Shown: positions 14,653 through 19,761 of the stretch, in pieces
Layout: every line of letters starts with the position of its first letter
Numbering within the stretch: the stretch's first letter is position 1
NCBI GenBank assembly: GCA_002396505.1
Contig: DGYA01000066.1
Coordinates: forward strand, 8,715-28,475
Direction: 5' to 3'
From: Cyanobacteria bacterium UBA5018
Lineage (GTDB): Bacteria; Cyanobacteriota; Cyanobacteriia; PCC-6307; Cyanobiaceae
Length of the DNA stretch: 19,761 nt
Position numbers and translations under genes: made by a program
Notes under the pieces: generated by a model
What the model was told of the DNA's origin: nothing
Seen by the model: only the letters and a program-made list of their open reading frames with translations
The model's database searches: none

Positions 14653-15114
14653 TCAGGCCGTCAGCAGCTGTTGCAGGGGCTGCCAGCGCAGGGCCCGGGA
14701 GCCGCCCATCTCCACCACCAGTTTGAGCCGGGGCTCGCGGCGGCAGAGGCTGAGCAGGGAGGCCAGCTCCGCTTCCGAGAGCACCTGACCTTCCAATAAC
14801 CAGAGCAGGATCGGCGCTTCGCCCTCCAGCAGTGGGCCCAGCTGGGGCATCACCCGCTGCACCTCGCCCACCGCTGCACCCCGGCCAACGCTCTGGTGGC
14901 CCAGGTGGGGCGGGCGCACCCCATGGCTTTGGAACAAGAAAGCCTCGGGATCACCGAGGCCCCGGGCCGAGGTGAGCATGGCGCGGTAGCCAGCGGCCCG
15001 CAGGCGCCGCATCAGGCGGGTTTCGGCGCCCCCCTCCAGGGGGGCGAACAGGGCCAGAGCTCCGGAGGCTTCCAGGTCGCGCCTGAATCCACGGCCGGAA
15101 AGCAGCAGGGGCAT
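14653..15114 (-). CDS. ndhN: NAD(P)H-quinone oxidoreductase subunit N (NDH-1)
   Basis: NdhN is a peripheral subunit of cyanobacterial and chloroplast NDH-1, the ferredoxin-plastoquinone oxidoreductase of cyclic electron flow and respiration at the thylakoid membrane. It has no counterpart in the minimal bacterial complex I. The 153-residue product shows the family's blocks: Met-Pro-Leu-Leu-Leu-Ser-Gly at the start, Phe-Ala-Pro-Leu-Glu-Gly-Gly-Ala-Glu-Thr-Arg-Leu (23-34), Ser-Ala-Arg-Gly-Leu-Gly-Asp-Pro-Glu (49-57), Gly-Val-Arg-Pro-Pro-His-Leu-Gly-His-Gln-Ser-Val-Gly-Arg (65-78), Leu-Leu-Glu-Gly-Gln-Val-Leu and a final Val-Val-Glu-Met-Gly-Gly-Ser-Arg. The frame is open upstream to 15291, but relatives begin at Met-Pro-Leu-Leu-Leu, so ATG 15114 is chosen. 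It diverges from the ribosomal operon. Confidence 0.96.
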   Translation of the reverse strand: MPLLLSGRGFRRDLEASGALALFAPLEGGAETRLMRRLRAAGYRAMLTSARGLGDPEAFLFQSHGVRPPHLGHQSVGRGAAVGEVQRVMPQLGPLLEGEAPILLWLLEGQVLSEAELASLLSLCRREPRLKLVVEMGGSRALRWQPLQQLLTA

Positions 15115-15247
15115 CGCTGGCTGACGTCGAGCTGCGGGGAGTCTGGCAGCCCAGCTCGGCTCTTGGGGGTATGGGTGATGGGGTATGGTGGCTAAATGTG
15201 TAATTGACCTGCGCCCGTCCGCTAGCCGGGCCTCCAGGGCAAAACGC

Positions 15248-15273
15248 AAAGATCGCCAATAGTGACGATCTTT
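15248..15273. promoter_or_regulatory. Perfect 8-bp inverted repeat with T-run, mid-intergenic
   Basis: AAAGATCG (15248-15255) and CGATCTTT (15266-15273) form a perfect stem with a 10-base loop, followed by one more T and then GGG. It lies 132 bases before ndhN and 331 bases before rplC. It could be an operator, or a hairpin in the rplC leader that acts as an attenuator. Confidence 0.5.
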
Positions 15274-15479
15274 TGGGCCAGTACGGAACATTTACAGCTC
15301 TCGGTTCGCCAACAGCTTGTTTATCCGTCGGGAAACTGATTGAACGCGCCCTCTCTGCTCGCAGCAGTTCTGGAAACAGAAACTCTGTGAAATGAGCCCA
15401 GGTCCGGTTCCGCCAAGTCCCAGCCCTGTTGATTCAGACGCATTGACGTCTTGCTAGCTCCCTGGCTTCACCGCGGCCG

Positions 15480-15509
15480 CCGGACCATCCGGCTTTGCTT
15501 GGCGTCCGG
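15480..15509 (+). promoter_or_regulatory. Inverted repeat in rplC leader
   Basis: CCGGAC (15480-15485) pairs with GTCCGG (15504-15509) around an 18-base loop. It lies about 95 bases before rplC and would be within the operon's untranslated leader if transcription starts upstream. The stem is short, so it is only suggestive. Confidence 0.3.
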
Positions 15510-15552
15510 GACCGCAGACCATTTGCTTCTGGCTCAGCTTCGCCGGCTGCTT

Positions 15553-15567
15553 CCTGCCCTGGGCAGG
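15553..15567 (+). promoter_or_regulatory. Near-perfect palindrome upstream of rplC
   Basis: CCTGCCC-T-GGGCAGG is an exact inverted repeat with a one-base centre, ending 37 bases before the rplC start. In RNA it would fold as CCTG/CAGG closing a small loop; in DNA it could be a dimer binding site. A role in ribosomal operon control is inferred from place only. Confidence 0.4.
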
Positions 15568-15604
15568 CTTCACCGGTGGTCCCGCTAGCGTCGACCCCAT
15601 CCCT

Positions 15605-16252
15605 ATGTCCATCGGCATTCTTGGGAAGAAACTGGGCATGTCCCAGTTCTTCGATGCAGAGGGCAGGTCCATCCCGGTCACCGTGATCGAGGCTGGCCCT
15701 TGCCGCATCACCCAACTCAAAACCAACAACACCGACGGCTACACAGCTGTCCAGCTCGGCTTTGGCGAGACTCGCGAAAAGCTCGTCAACAAGCCCGCCC
15801 AGGGTCACCTGGCCAAGTCAGGCGACGAGGTACTGCGCCACCTGAAGGAATATCGGGTGGACAGCGTCGAAGGCCTTGAGCTGGGCGGCTCCATCACCGT
15901 CTCCGCCTTTGAGGCGGGCCAGAAGGTCGATGTCAGCGGCGACACCATGGGCCGGGGTTTCTCGGGCTATCAGAAGCGCCACGGCTTTAGCCGCGGTCCG
16001 ATGACCCACGGTTCCAAAAATCACCGCGAGCCTGGCTCCACTGGCGCCGGCACCACGCCAGGTCGGGTGTACCCCGGCAAGCGCATGGCCGGTCGCTACG
16101 GCGGCAAGCAGATCACCACCCGTGGTCTGGTGATCCTCAAGGTGGACAGCGAGCGCAACCTGCTCGTTGTCAAGGGCTCGGTACCCGGCAAGCCCGGTGC
16201 CCTGCTCAACATCCGCCCGGCTAACCGGGTGGGCAGCAAGCCGGGTAACTGA
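15605..16252 (+). CDS. rplC: 50S ribosomal protein L3
   Basis: L3 is an early-assembly 23S rRNA-binding protein whose long loop reaches the peptidyl transferase centre. The 215-residue product starts Met-Ser-Ile-Gly-Ile-Leu-Gly-Lys-Lys-Leu-Gly-Met and carries the L3 core at 116-149: Gly-Arg-Gly-Phe-Ser-Gly-Tyr-Gln-Lys-Arg-His-Gly-Phe, then Arg-Gly-Pro-Met-Thr-His-Gly-Ser-Lys. It is the first gene of the operon; rpsJ, which leads this operon in many bacteria, is absent, as is usual for cyanobacteria. A Shine-Dalgarno-like GAGGAGA for the next gene begins within its stop codon. Confidence 0.98.
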   Translation: MSIGILGKKLGMSQFFDAEGRSIPVTVIEAGPCRITQLKTNNTDGYTAVQLGFGETREKLVNKPAQGHLAKSGDEVLRHLKEYRVDSVEGLELGGSITVSAFEAGQKVDVSGDTMGRGFSGYQKRHGFSRGPMTHGSKNHREPGSTGAGTTPGRVYPGKRMAGRYGGKQITTRGLVILKVDSERNLLVVKGSVPGKPGALLNIRPANRVGSKPGN

Positions 16253-16263
16253 GGAGAAGACCG

Positions 16264-16899
16264 ATGGCTGATTGCGTAATTCGCGACTGGCAGGGCAAAG
16301 AAGCCGGCAAGGCTGCCCTGGATCTGAAAGTCGCCAAAGAAAGTTCCGCCACCGACCTGGTGCATCGCGCCGTGTTGCGGCAGCTGGCCCATGCCCGCCA
16401 AGGCACCGCCAGCACGCTCACCCGCGCTGAAGTGGCCGGCGGTGGCCGCAAGCCCTACAAGCAAAAGGGCACCGGCCGGGCGCGGCAGGGTTCGATTCGC
16501 ACCCCCCTGCGGCCCGGTGGTGGCGTGGTGTTCGGGCCTAAGCCCCGCACCTACAACCTGGCGATGAACCGCAAGGAGCGTCGCCTGGCCCTGCGCACCG
16601 CCCTGATGAGCCGAGTGGCGGACATCATCGTGGTGGAGGGTTTCGGGGCCGATCTCGACACCCCCAAAACCCAGGCGATCACCGCCGCCCTGGCCCGCCT
16701 CGGCATCGAGGCCGGCGCCAAGGTGCTGGTGATTCTCGACAACCCCTCTGAGGTGCTGCGCAAGTCGATGCGCAACCTGGAGAAGGTAAAGCTGATCGCC
16801 GCCGATCAGCTCAATGTGTTCGATCTGCTCAATGCCAGTCACCTGCTGGTGAGCAAAGAGGCACTCGCGAAGATTCAGGAGGTCTACGGAGATGACTGA
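16264..16899 (+). CDS. rplD: 50S ribosomal protein L4
   Basis: L4 binds 23S rRNA and lines the peptide exit tunnel with an extended loop. In this 211-residue protein the basic, Gly-rich loop spans about 45-100 and includes Lys-Gly-Thr-Gly-Arg-Ala-Arg-Gln-Gly-Ser (68-77) and Gly-Gly-Val-Val-Phe-Gly-Pro. The C-terminal Rossmann-like half follows. It starts 11 bases after rplC behind GAGGAGA, and its last 8 bases overlap the start of rplW, a sign of translational coupling. Confidence 0.98.
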   Translation: MADCVIRDWQGKEAGKAALDLKVAKESSATDLVHRAVLRQLAHARQGTASTLTRAEVAGGGRKPYKQKGTGRARQGSIRTPLRPGGGVVFGPKPRTYNLAMNRKERRLALRTALMSRVADIIVVEGFGADLDTPKTQAITAALARLGIEAGAKVLVILDNPSEVLRKSMRNLEKVKLIAADQLNVFDLLNASHLLVSKEALAKIQEVYGDD

Positions 16900-17194
16900 G
16901 CGTTTTGCAGGTCGGTTGGCGGATGTGATCCGTCGGCCGCTGATCACAGAGAAGGCCACCCGGGCCCTCGAACTGAATCAGTACACCTTTGAGGTGGATC
17001 ATCGGGCTGCCAAGCCTGACATCAAAGCGGCGGTTGAATCGCTGTTTGACGTCAAAGTGGTTGGCATCAGCACGATGAATCCCCCCCGTCGCAGCCGTCG
17101 CGTCGGCCGCTTTTCCGGCAAGCGCGCCCAGGTGAAGAAAGCGGTGGTGCGCCTTGCTGAAGGCAATGCCATCCAGCTGTTCCCTGAGTCCTGA
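16892..17194 (+). CDS. rplW: 50S ribosomal protein L23
   Basis: L23 sits at the exit of the peptide tunnel and docks trigger factor and SRP (whose RNA is also encoded in this window). The 100-residue protein shows Asp-Val-Ile-Arg-Arg-Pro-Leu-Ile-Thr-Glu-Lys-Ala at its N-terminus, Tyr-Thr-Phe-Glu-Val-Asp, and the basic loop Pro-Pro-Arg-Arg-Ser-Arg-Arg-Val-Gly-Arg. The start at 16892, inside rplD, is fixed by a full AGGAGGT at 16877-16883, eight bases upstream. Confidence 0.98.
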   Translation: MTERFAGRLADVIRRPLITEKATRALELNQYTFEVDHRAAKPDIKAAVESLFDVKVVGISTMNPPRRSRRVGRFSGKRAQVKKAVVRLAEGNAIQLFPES

Positions 17195-17209
17195 GGGATC
17201 TGAACCACC

Positions 17210-18073
17210 ATGGCAATCCGTAACTACCGTCCCATCACCCCCGGCACCCGCACCCGCGTTGCCAGTGATTTCTCTGAAGTCACCGGTCGCGATCGCGAGC
17301 GCACCCTGGTGGTGGCCAAGCATCGCCGCAAGGGCCGCAACAACCGCGGTGTGATCACCTGCCGTCACCGCGGCGGCGGCCACAAGCGCCTCTATCGCAT
17401 CGTCGACTTCCGTCGCGACAAGCACGGTGTGGTGGCCCGGGTGGCCGCCATCCACTACGACCCCCATCGCAACGCCCGCCTGGCCTTGCTCTTCTATGCC
17501 GATGGCGAGAAGCGATACATCCTGGCTCCCGCCGGAATAATCATTGGCCAAACCGTCGTATCCGGGCCTGGTTCGCCGATCGAAACCGGCAACGCCCTGC
17601 CCCTGTCGGCGATTCCGCTCGGCTCCAGCGTCCACAACGTGGAGCTCTACGCCGGCCGAGGTGGCCAAATGGTGCGCACCGCCGGCGCCAGCGCCCAGGT
17701 GATGGCCAAAGAAGGCGACTACGTCGCCCTGAAGCTGCCCTCCACCGAGGTGCGCCTGGTGCGCCGCGAGTGCTACGCCACCCTCGGCGAAGTGGGCAAC
17801 TCCGAAGTGCGCAACACCAGCCTCGGCAAGGCTGGCCGCAAGCGCTGGCTGGGCCGGCGCCCGGAGGTGCGCGGTTCGGTGATGAACCCCTGCGATCACC
17901 CCCACGGTGGTGGCGAGGGTCGCGCTCCCATCGGCCGCTCCGGTCCGGTGACCCCCTGGGGCAAACCCGCCCTTGGCCTTAAAACCCGCAAGCGGAACAA
18001 GCCCAGCAATCGGTTCGTGCTTCGGAAACGTCGCCGCACCTCCAAACGGAGCCGTGGCGGACGCGATTCCTGA
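17210..18073 (+). CDS. rplB: 50S ribosomal protein L2
   Basis: L2 is the most conserved large-subunit protein; it joins the subunits and supports peptidyl transferase. The 287-residue product has the OB/SH3-like core (Cys-Arg-His-Arg-Gly-Gly-Gly-His-Lys) and the near-invariant Met-Asn-Pro-Cys-Asp-His-Pro-His-Gly-Gly-Gly-Glu-Gly at 225-237, including the His whose equivalent in E. coli matters for peptide bond formation. A basic C-terminal tail (Lys-Arg-Ser-Arg-Gly-Gly-Arg-Asp-Ser) follows. It lies 15 bases after rplW, with TGAGGGATCT as ribosome binding region. Confidence 0.98.
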   Translation: MAIRNYRPITPGTRTRVASDFSEVTGRDRERTLVVAKHRRKGRNNRGVITCRHRGGGHKRLYRIVDFRRDKHGVVARVAAIHYDPHRNARLALLFYADGEKRYILAPAGIIIGQTVVSGPGSPIETGNALPLSAIPLGSSVHNVELYAGRGGQMVRTAGASAQVMAKEGDYVALKLPSTEVRLVRRECYATLGEVGNSEVRNTSLGKAGRKRWLGRRPEVRGSVMNPCDHPHGGGEGRAPIGRSGPVTPWGKPALGLKTRKRNKPSNRFVLRKRRRTSKRSRGGRDS

Positions 18074-18108
18074 TGCCTGTACTCGCCTTGTTCTCCGCTT
18101 AAACCGCC

Positions 18109-18384
18109 ATGGGACGTTCACTCAAAAAAGGGCCATTTGTTGCCGACAGCCTGCTTCGCAAGGTTGAGAAGCAAAATGCAGCCGACGATAAGTCCGTCAT
18201 CAAGACCTGGTCACGGGCTTCCACAATCCTGCCGATGATGATCGGCCATACCATTGCCGTACACAACGGCAAGGCCCACGTGCCGGTGTATGTCACCGAG
18301 CAAATGGTGGGTCACAAACTCGGGGAGTTTGCTCCCACCCGCACTTTCCGGGGCCACATCAAGGATAAGAAAGGAGGCCGTTAA
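18109..18384 (+). CDS. rpsS: 30S ribosomal protein S19
   Basis: S19 binds the head of 16S rRNA with S13. The 91-residue protein begins Met-Gly-Arg-Ser-Leu-Lys-Lys-Gly-Pro-Phe and contains the family signature from His52-Asn-Gly-Lys through Val-Gly-His-Lys-Leu-Gly-Glu-Phe-Ala-Pro-Thr-Arg-Thr-Phe. The 35-base gap after rplB is the widest inside this operon. The end of the gene holds AAGGAGG (18371-18377), the ribosome binding site for rplV. Confidence 0.98.
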   Translation: MGRSLKKGPFVADSLLRKVEKQNAADDKSVIKTWSRASTILPMMIGHTIAVHNGKAHVPVYVTEQMVGHKLGEFAPTRTFRGHIKDKKGGR

Positions 18385-18387
18385 ACC

Positions 18388-18741
18388 ATGGCAAACACCT
18401 CTTCCAACGAGGCCCGTGCCTACGGGCGCTACATCCGCGGCTCCGCCTCCAAAGTGCGTCGCGTTCTCGATCAAATTCGGGGTCGCAGCTATCGCGACGC
18501 CCTGATCATGCTCGAGTTCATGCCCTACCGCTCCACCGGCCCGATCACCAAGGTGCTGCGTTCTGCGGTGGCTAACGCCGAGCACAACCTGGGTCTGGAT
18601 CCCTCCACCCTGGTGATCTGCCAGGCCAGCGCCGACATGGGCCCCGCCCTGAAGCGCTTCCGGCCCCGCGCCCAGGGTCGCGCCTACGCGATCAAGAAAC
18701 AGACCTGCCACATCAGCATTGCTGTGGCCCCTTCCGCCTGA
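18388..18741 (+). CDS. rplV: 50S ribosomal protein L22
   Basis: L22 lines the exit tunnel opposite L4. The 117-residue product has Arg-Tyr-Ile-Arg-Gly-Ser-Ala-Ser-Lys-Val-Arg-Arg-Val near the N-terminus, the helix with Ala-Leu-Ile-Met-Leu-Glu-Phe-Met-Pro, Val-Ala-Asn-Ala-Glu-His-Asn and the beta-hairpin Arg-Phe-Arg-Pro-Arg-Ala-Gln-Gly-Arg-Ala that reaches the tunnel. It starts 3 bases after rpsS, so translation is probably coupled. Confidence 0.98.
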   Translation: MANTSSNEARAYGRYIRGSASKVRRVLDQIRGRSYRDALIMLEFMPYRSTGPITKVLRSAVANAEHNLGLDPSTLVICQASADMGPALKRFRPRAQGRAYAIKKQTCHISIAVAPSA

Positions 18742-18760
18742 ACCCCGAGGACACCGACCG

Positions 18761-19489
18761 ATGGGACACAAGATCCATCCAACCGGGCTGCGCCTGGGGA
18801 TTACCCAGGAGCACCGGTCACGCTGGTACGCCCCCAGCAAGACCTACCCGACCCTGCTTAAAGAAGACGACCAGATTCGCAAGTTCGTCCACAAGAAATA
18901 CGGCGCCGCTGGCATCAGCGACGTGCTGATCGCCCGCAAGGCCGACCAGCTGGAGATCGAACTAAAAACCGCACGCCCCGGCGTGCTGGTGGGCCGCCAA
19001 GGCAGCGGCATTGAAGAGCTGCGCAGCGGCATTCAAAAAACCCTCGGCGACGCCCATCGCCAGGTGCGCATCAACGTGGTGGAGGTGGAGCGGGTTGACG
19101 CCGACGCCTTCCTGCTGGCCGAATACATCGGCCAACAACTGGAAAAGCGCGTCGCTTTCCGCCGCGTCATGCGCATGACCGTGCAGCGGGCCCAGCGGGC
19201 TGGCGTGCTGGGTCTCAAGATTCAGGTGAGCGGCCGTCTCAATGGCGCCGAAATCGCCCGTACCGAGTGGACCCGCGAAGGTCGCGTGCCCCTGCACACC
19301 CTGCGTGCCGACATCGACTACGCCACCAAACTGGCCAGCACCACCTATGGGGTTCTGGGCATCAAGGTGTGGGTGTTCAAAGGTGAAATCCTGCCCGGGC
19401 AGAAGGAACAGCTACCCGTGGGTGCTGCTCCGAAGCGGCGGACCAGCCGGCGGCCCCAACAGTTCGAAGACCGCTCTAACGAAGAGTGA
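18761..19489 (+). CDS. rpsC: 30S ribosomal protein S3
   Basis: S3 lies at the mRNA entry of the small subunit. The N-terminus is Met-Gly-His-Lys-Ile-His-Pro-Thr-Gly-Leu-Arg-Leu-Gly; the type II KH domain (about 39-110) has its Gly-x-x-Gly loop at Gly78-Arg-Gln-Gly81; the C-terminal domain includes Gly-Val-Leu-Gly-Leu-Lys-Ile-Gln-Val-Ser-Gly-Arg-Leu and Thr-Tyr-Gly-Val-Leu-Gly-Ile-Lys-Val-Trp. The frame is open to 18719 inside rplV, but the ATG at 18761 gives the universal N-terminus and 242 residues. A basic, Glu-rich tail closes the protein. Confidence 0.98.
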   Translation: MGHKIHPTGLRLGITQEHRSRWYAPSKTYPTLLKEDDQIRKFVHKKYGAAGISDVLIARKADQLEIELKTARPGVLVGRQGSGIEELRSGIQKTLGDAHRQVRINVVEVERVDADAFLLAEYIGQQLEKRVAFRRVMRMTVQRAQRAGVLGLKIQVSGRLNGAEIARTEWTREGRVPLHTLRADIDYATKLASTTYGVLGIKVWVFKGEILPGQKEQLPVGAAPKRRTSRRPQQFEDRSNEE

Positions 19490-19505
19490 GCAGGAGGCCT
19501 AAACC

Positions 19506-19761
19506 ATGCTGAGTCCCAAACGCGTCAAATTCCGCAAACAGCAGCGCGGCCGCATGCGCGGTGTCGCCACCCGGGGCAACACCATTGCCTTCGGTCAGTT
19601 TGCCCTGCAGGCCCAGGAGTGCGGCTGGATCACCTCTCGTCAAATTGAGGCCAGCCGTCGTGCCATGTCCCGCTATGTGAAGCGGGGCGGCAAGATCTGG
19701 ATTCGGATCTTCCCCGACAAACCGGTCACCATGCGTCCCGCCGAAACCCGCATGGGTTCCG
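19506..19761 (+). CDS. rplP: 50S ribosomal protein L16 (3' end outside window)
   Basis: L16 organises tRNA binding in the A and P sites of the large subunit. The first 85 codons are present: Met-Leu-Ser-Pro-Lys-Arg-Val-Lys-Phe-Arg-Lys-Gln-Gln-Arg-Gly at the start, Gly-Trp-Ile-Thr-Ser-Arg-Gln-Ile-Glu-Ala-Ser-Arg-Arg-Ala-Met in the middle and Lys-Pro-Val-Thr-Met-Arg-Pro-Ala-Glu-Thr-Arg-Met-Gly near the cut. The ATG at 19506 follows a full AGGAGG at 19492-19497 and lies 16 bases after rpsC. The frame is open to the last base of the window. Confidence 0.97.
   Translation, partial: MLSPKRVKFRKQQRGRMRGVATRGNTIAFGQFALQAQECGWITSRQIEASRRAMSRYVKRGGKIWIRIFPDKPVTMRPAETRMGS

Larger units (their letters stand above)
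15115..15604. other. 490-base divergent region between ndhN and rplC
   Basis: No convincing gene lies here on either strand; the open frames found lack start signals and family resemblance. The region must hold the promoters for ndhN (minus) and the ribosomal operon (plus). The middle (about 15245-15380) is AT-richer than either flank. Three inverted repeats stand out (15248-15273, 15480-15509 and 15553-15567). I could not assign promoter boxes with confidence; a TTGACC occurs at 15204-15209, without a clear -10 partner. Confidence 0.6.

Noticed and set aside
15115..15291. N-terminal extension of NdhN to 15291
   Set aside because: Relatives begin at Met-Pro-Leu-Leu-Leu (15114), and the extension lies in the intergenic region without family resemblance.

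Overview
This window is a stretch of ordinary chromosome from a high-GC picocyanobacterium, most likely a Cyanobium or freshwater/euryhaline Synechococcus relative. Four things point there: a ClpR/ClpP3 pair with an inactive ClpR, an ndhN gene (cyanobacterial/plastid NDH-1) beside the ribosomal protein operon, a ribosomal operon that begins with rplC rather than rpsJ, and a gene order (ftsZ, panB, hemW, PIN/TRAM, clpR, clpP3, ilvC, cobD) that I recall as shared among Prochlorococcus and Synechococcus. The assignment is an inference from gene content and order; no 16S gene is present.

Layout. Positions 1-785 are the 3' part of ftsZ. An AT-richer stretch (786 to about 1990) follows, with a thioredoxin/peroxiredoxin-like gene and a degenerate 16-bp tandem repeat that runs through that gene's stop codon. 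The SRP RNA gene (minus strand, about 1994-2092) lies head to head with panB. panB and hemW converge and overlap at their 3' ends. hemW diverges from a membrane-anchored PIN/TRAM gene, which leads into clpR and clpP3. Two NTF2-like genes of unknown substrate separate clpP3 from ilvC. cobD follows ilvC and converges on a minus-strand pair for exopolysaccharide or envelope glycan synthesis (GT4 glycosyltransferase, then sugar-phosphate transferase). Next are a small hypothetical gene, a YCII-family gene, a divergent coaBC and ndhN, all minus strand except the small hypothetical. The last 4.2 kb is the ribosomal protein operon rplC-rplD-rplW-rplB-rpsS-rplV-rpsC-rplP, cut off inside rplP, preceded by a 490-bp divergent leader containing clear inverted repeats.

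Function. Most genes are housekeeping: cell division, pantothenate and CoA synthesis (panB and coaBC are two steps of one pathway), heme chaperoning, Clp proteolysis, branched-chain amino acid synthesis, cobamide synthesis, photosynthetic NDH-1 and translation. I found no CRISPR array, insertion sequence, prophage, toxin-antitoxin pair or defence island, and I do not see a new multi-gene system. The points most worth a second look are a CoaBC that lacks the canonical decarboxylase motifs, several short tandem repeats (13-26 bp units) that straddle gene ends or lie inside genes, and the structured leader of the ribosomal operon.
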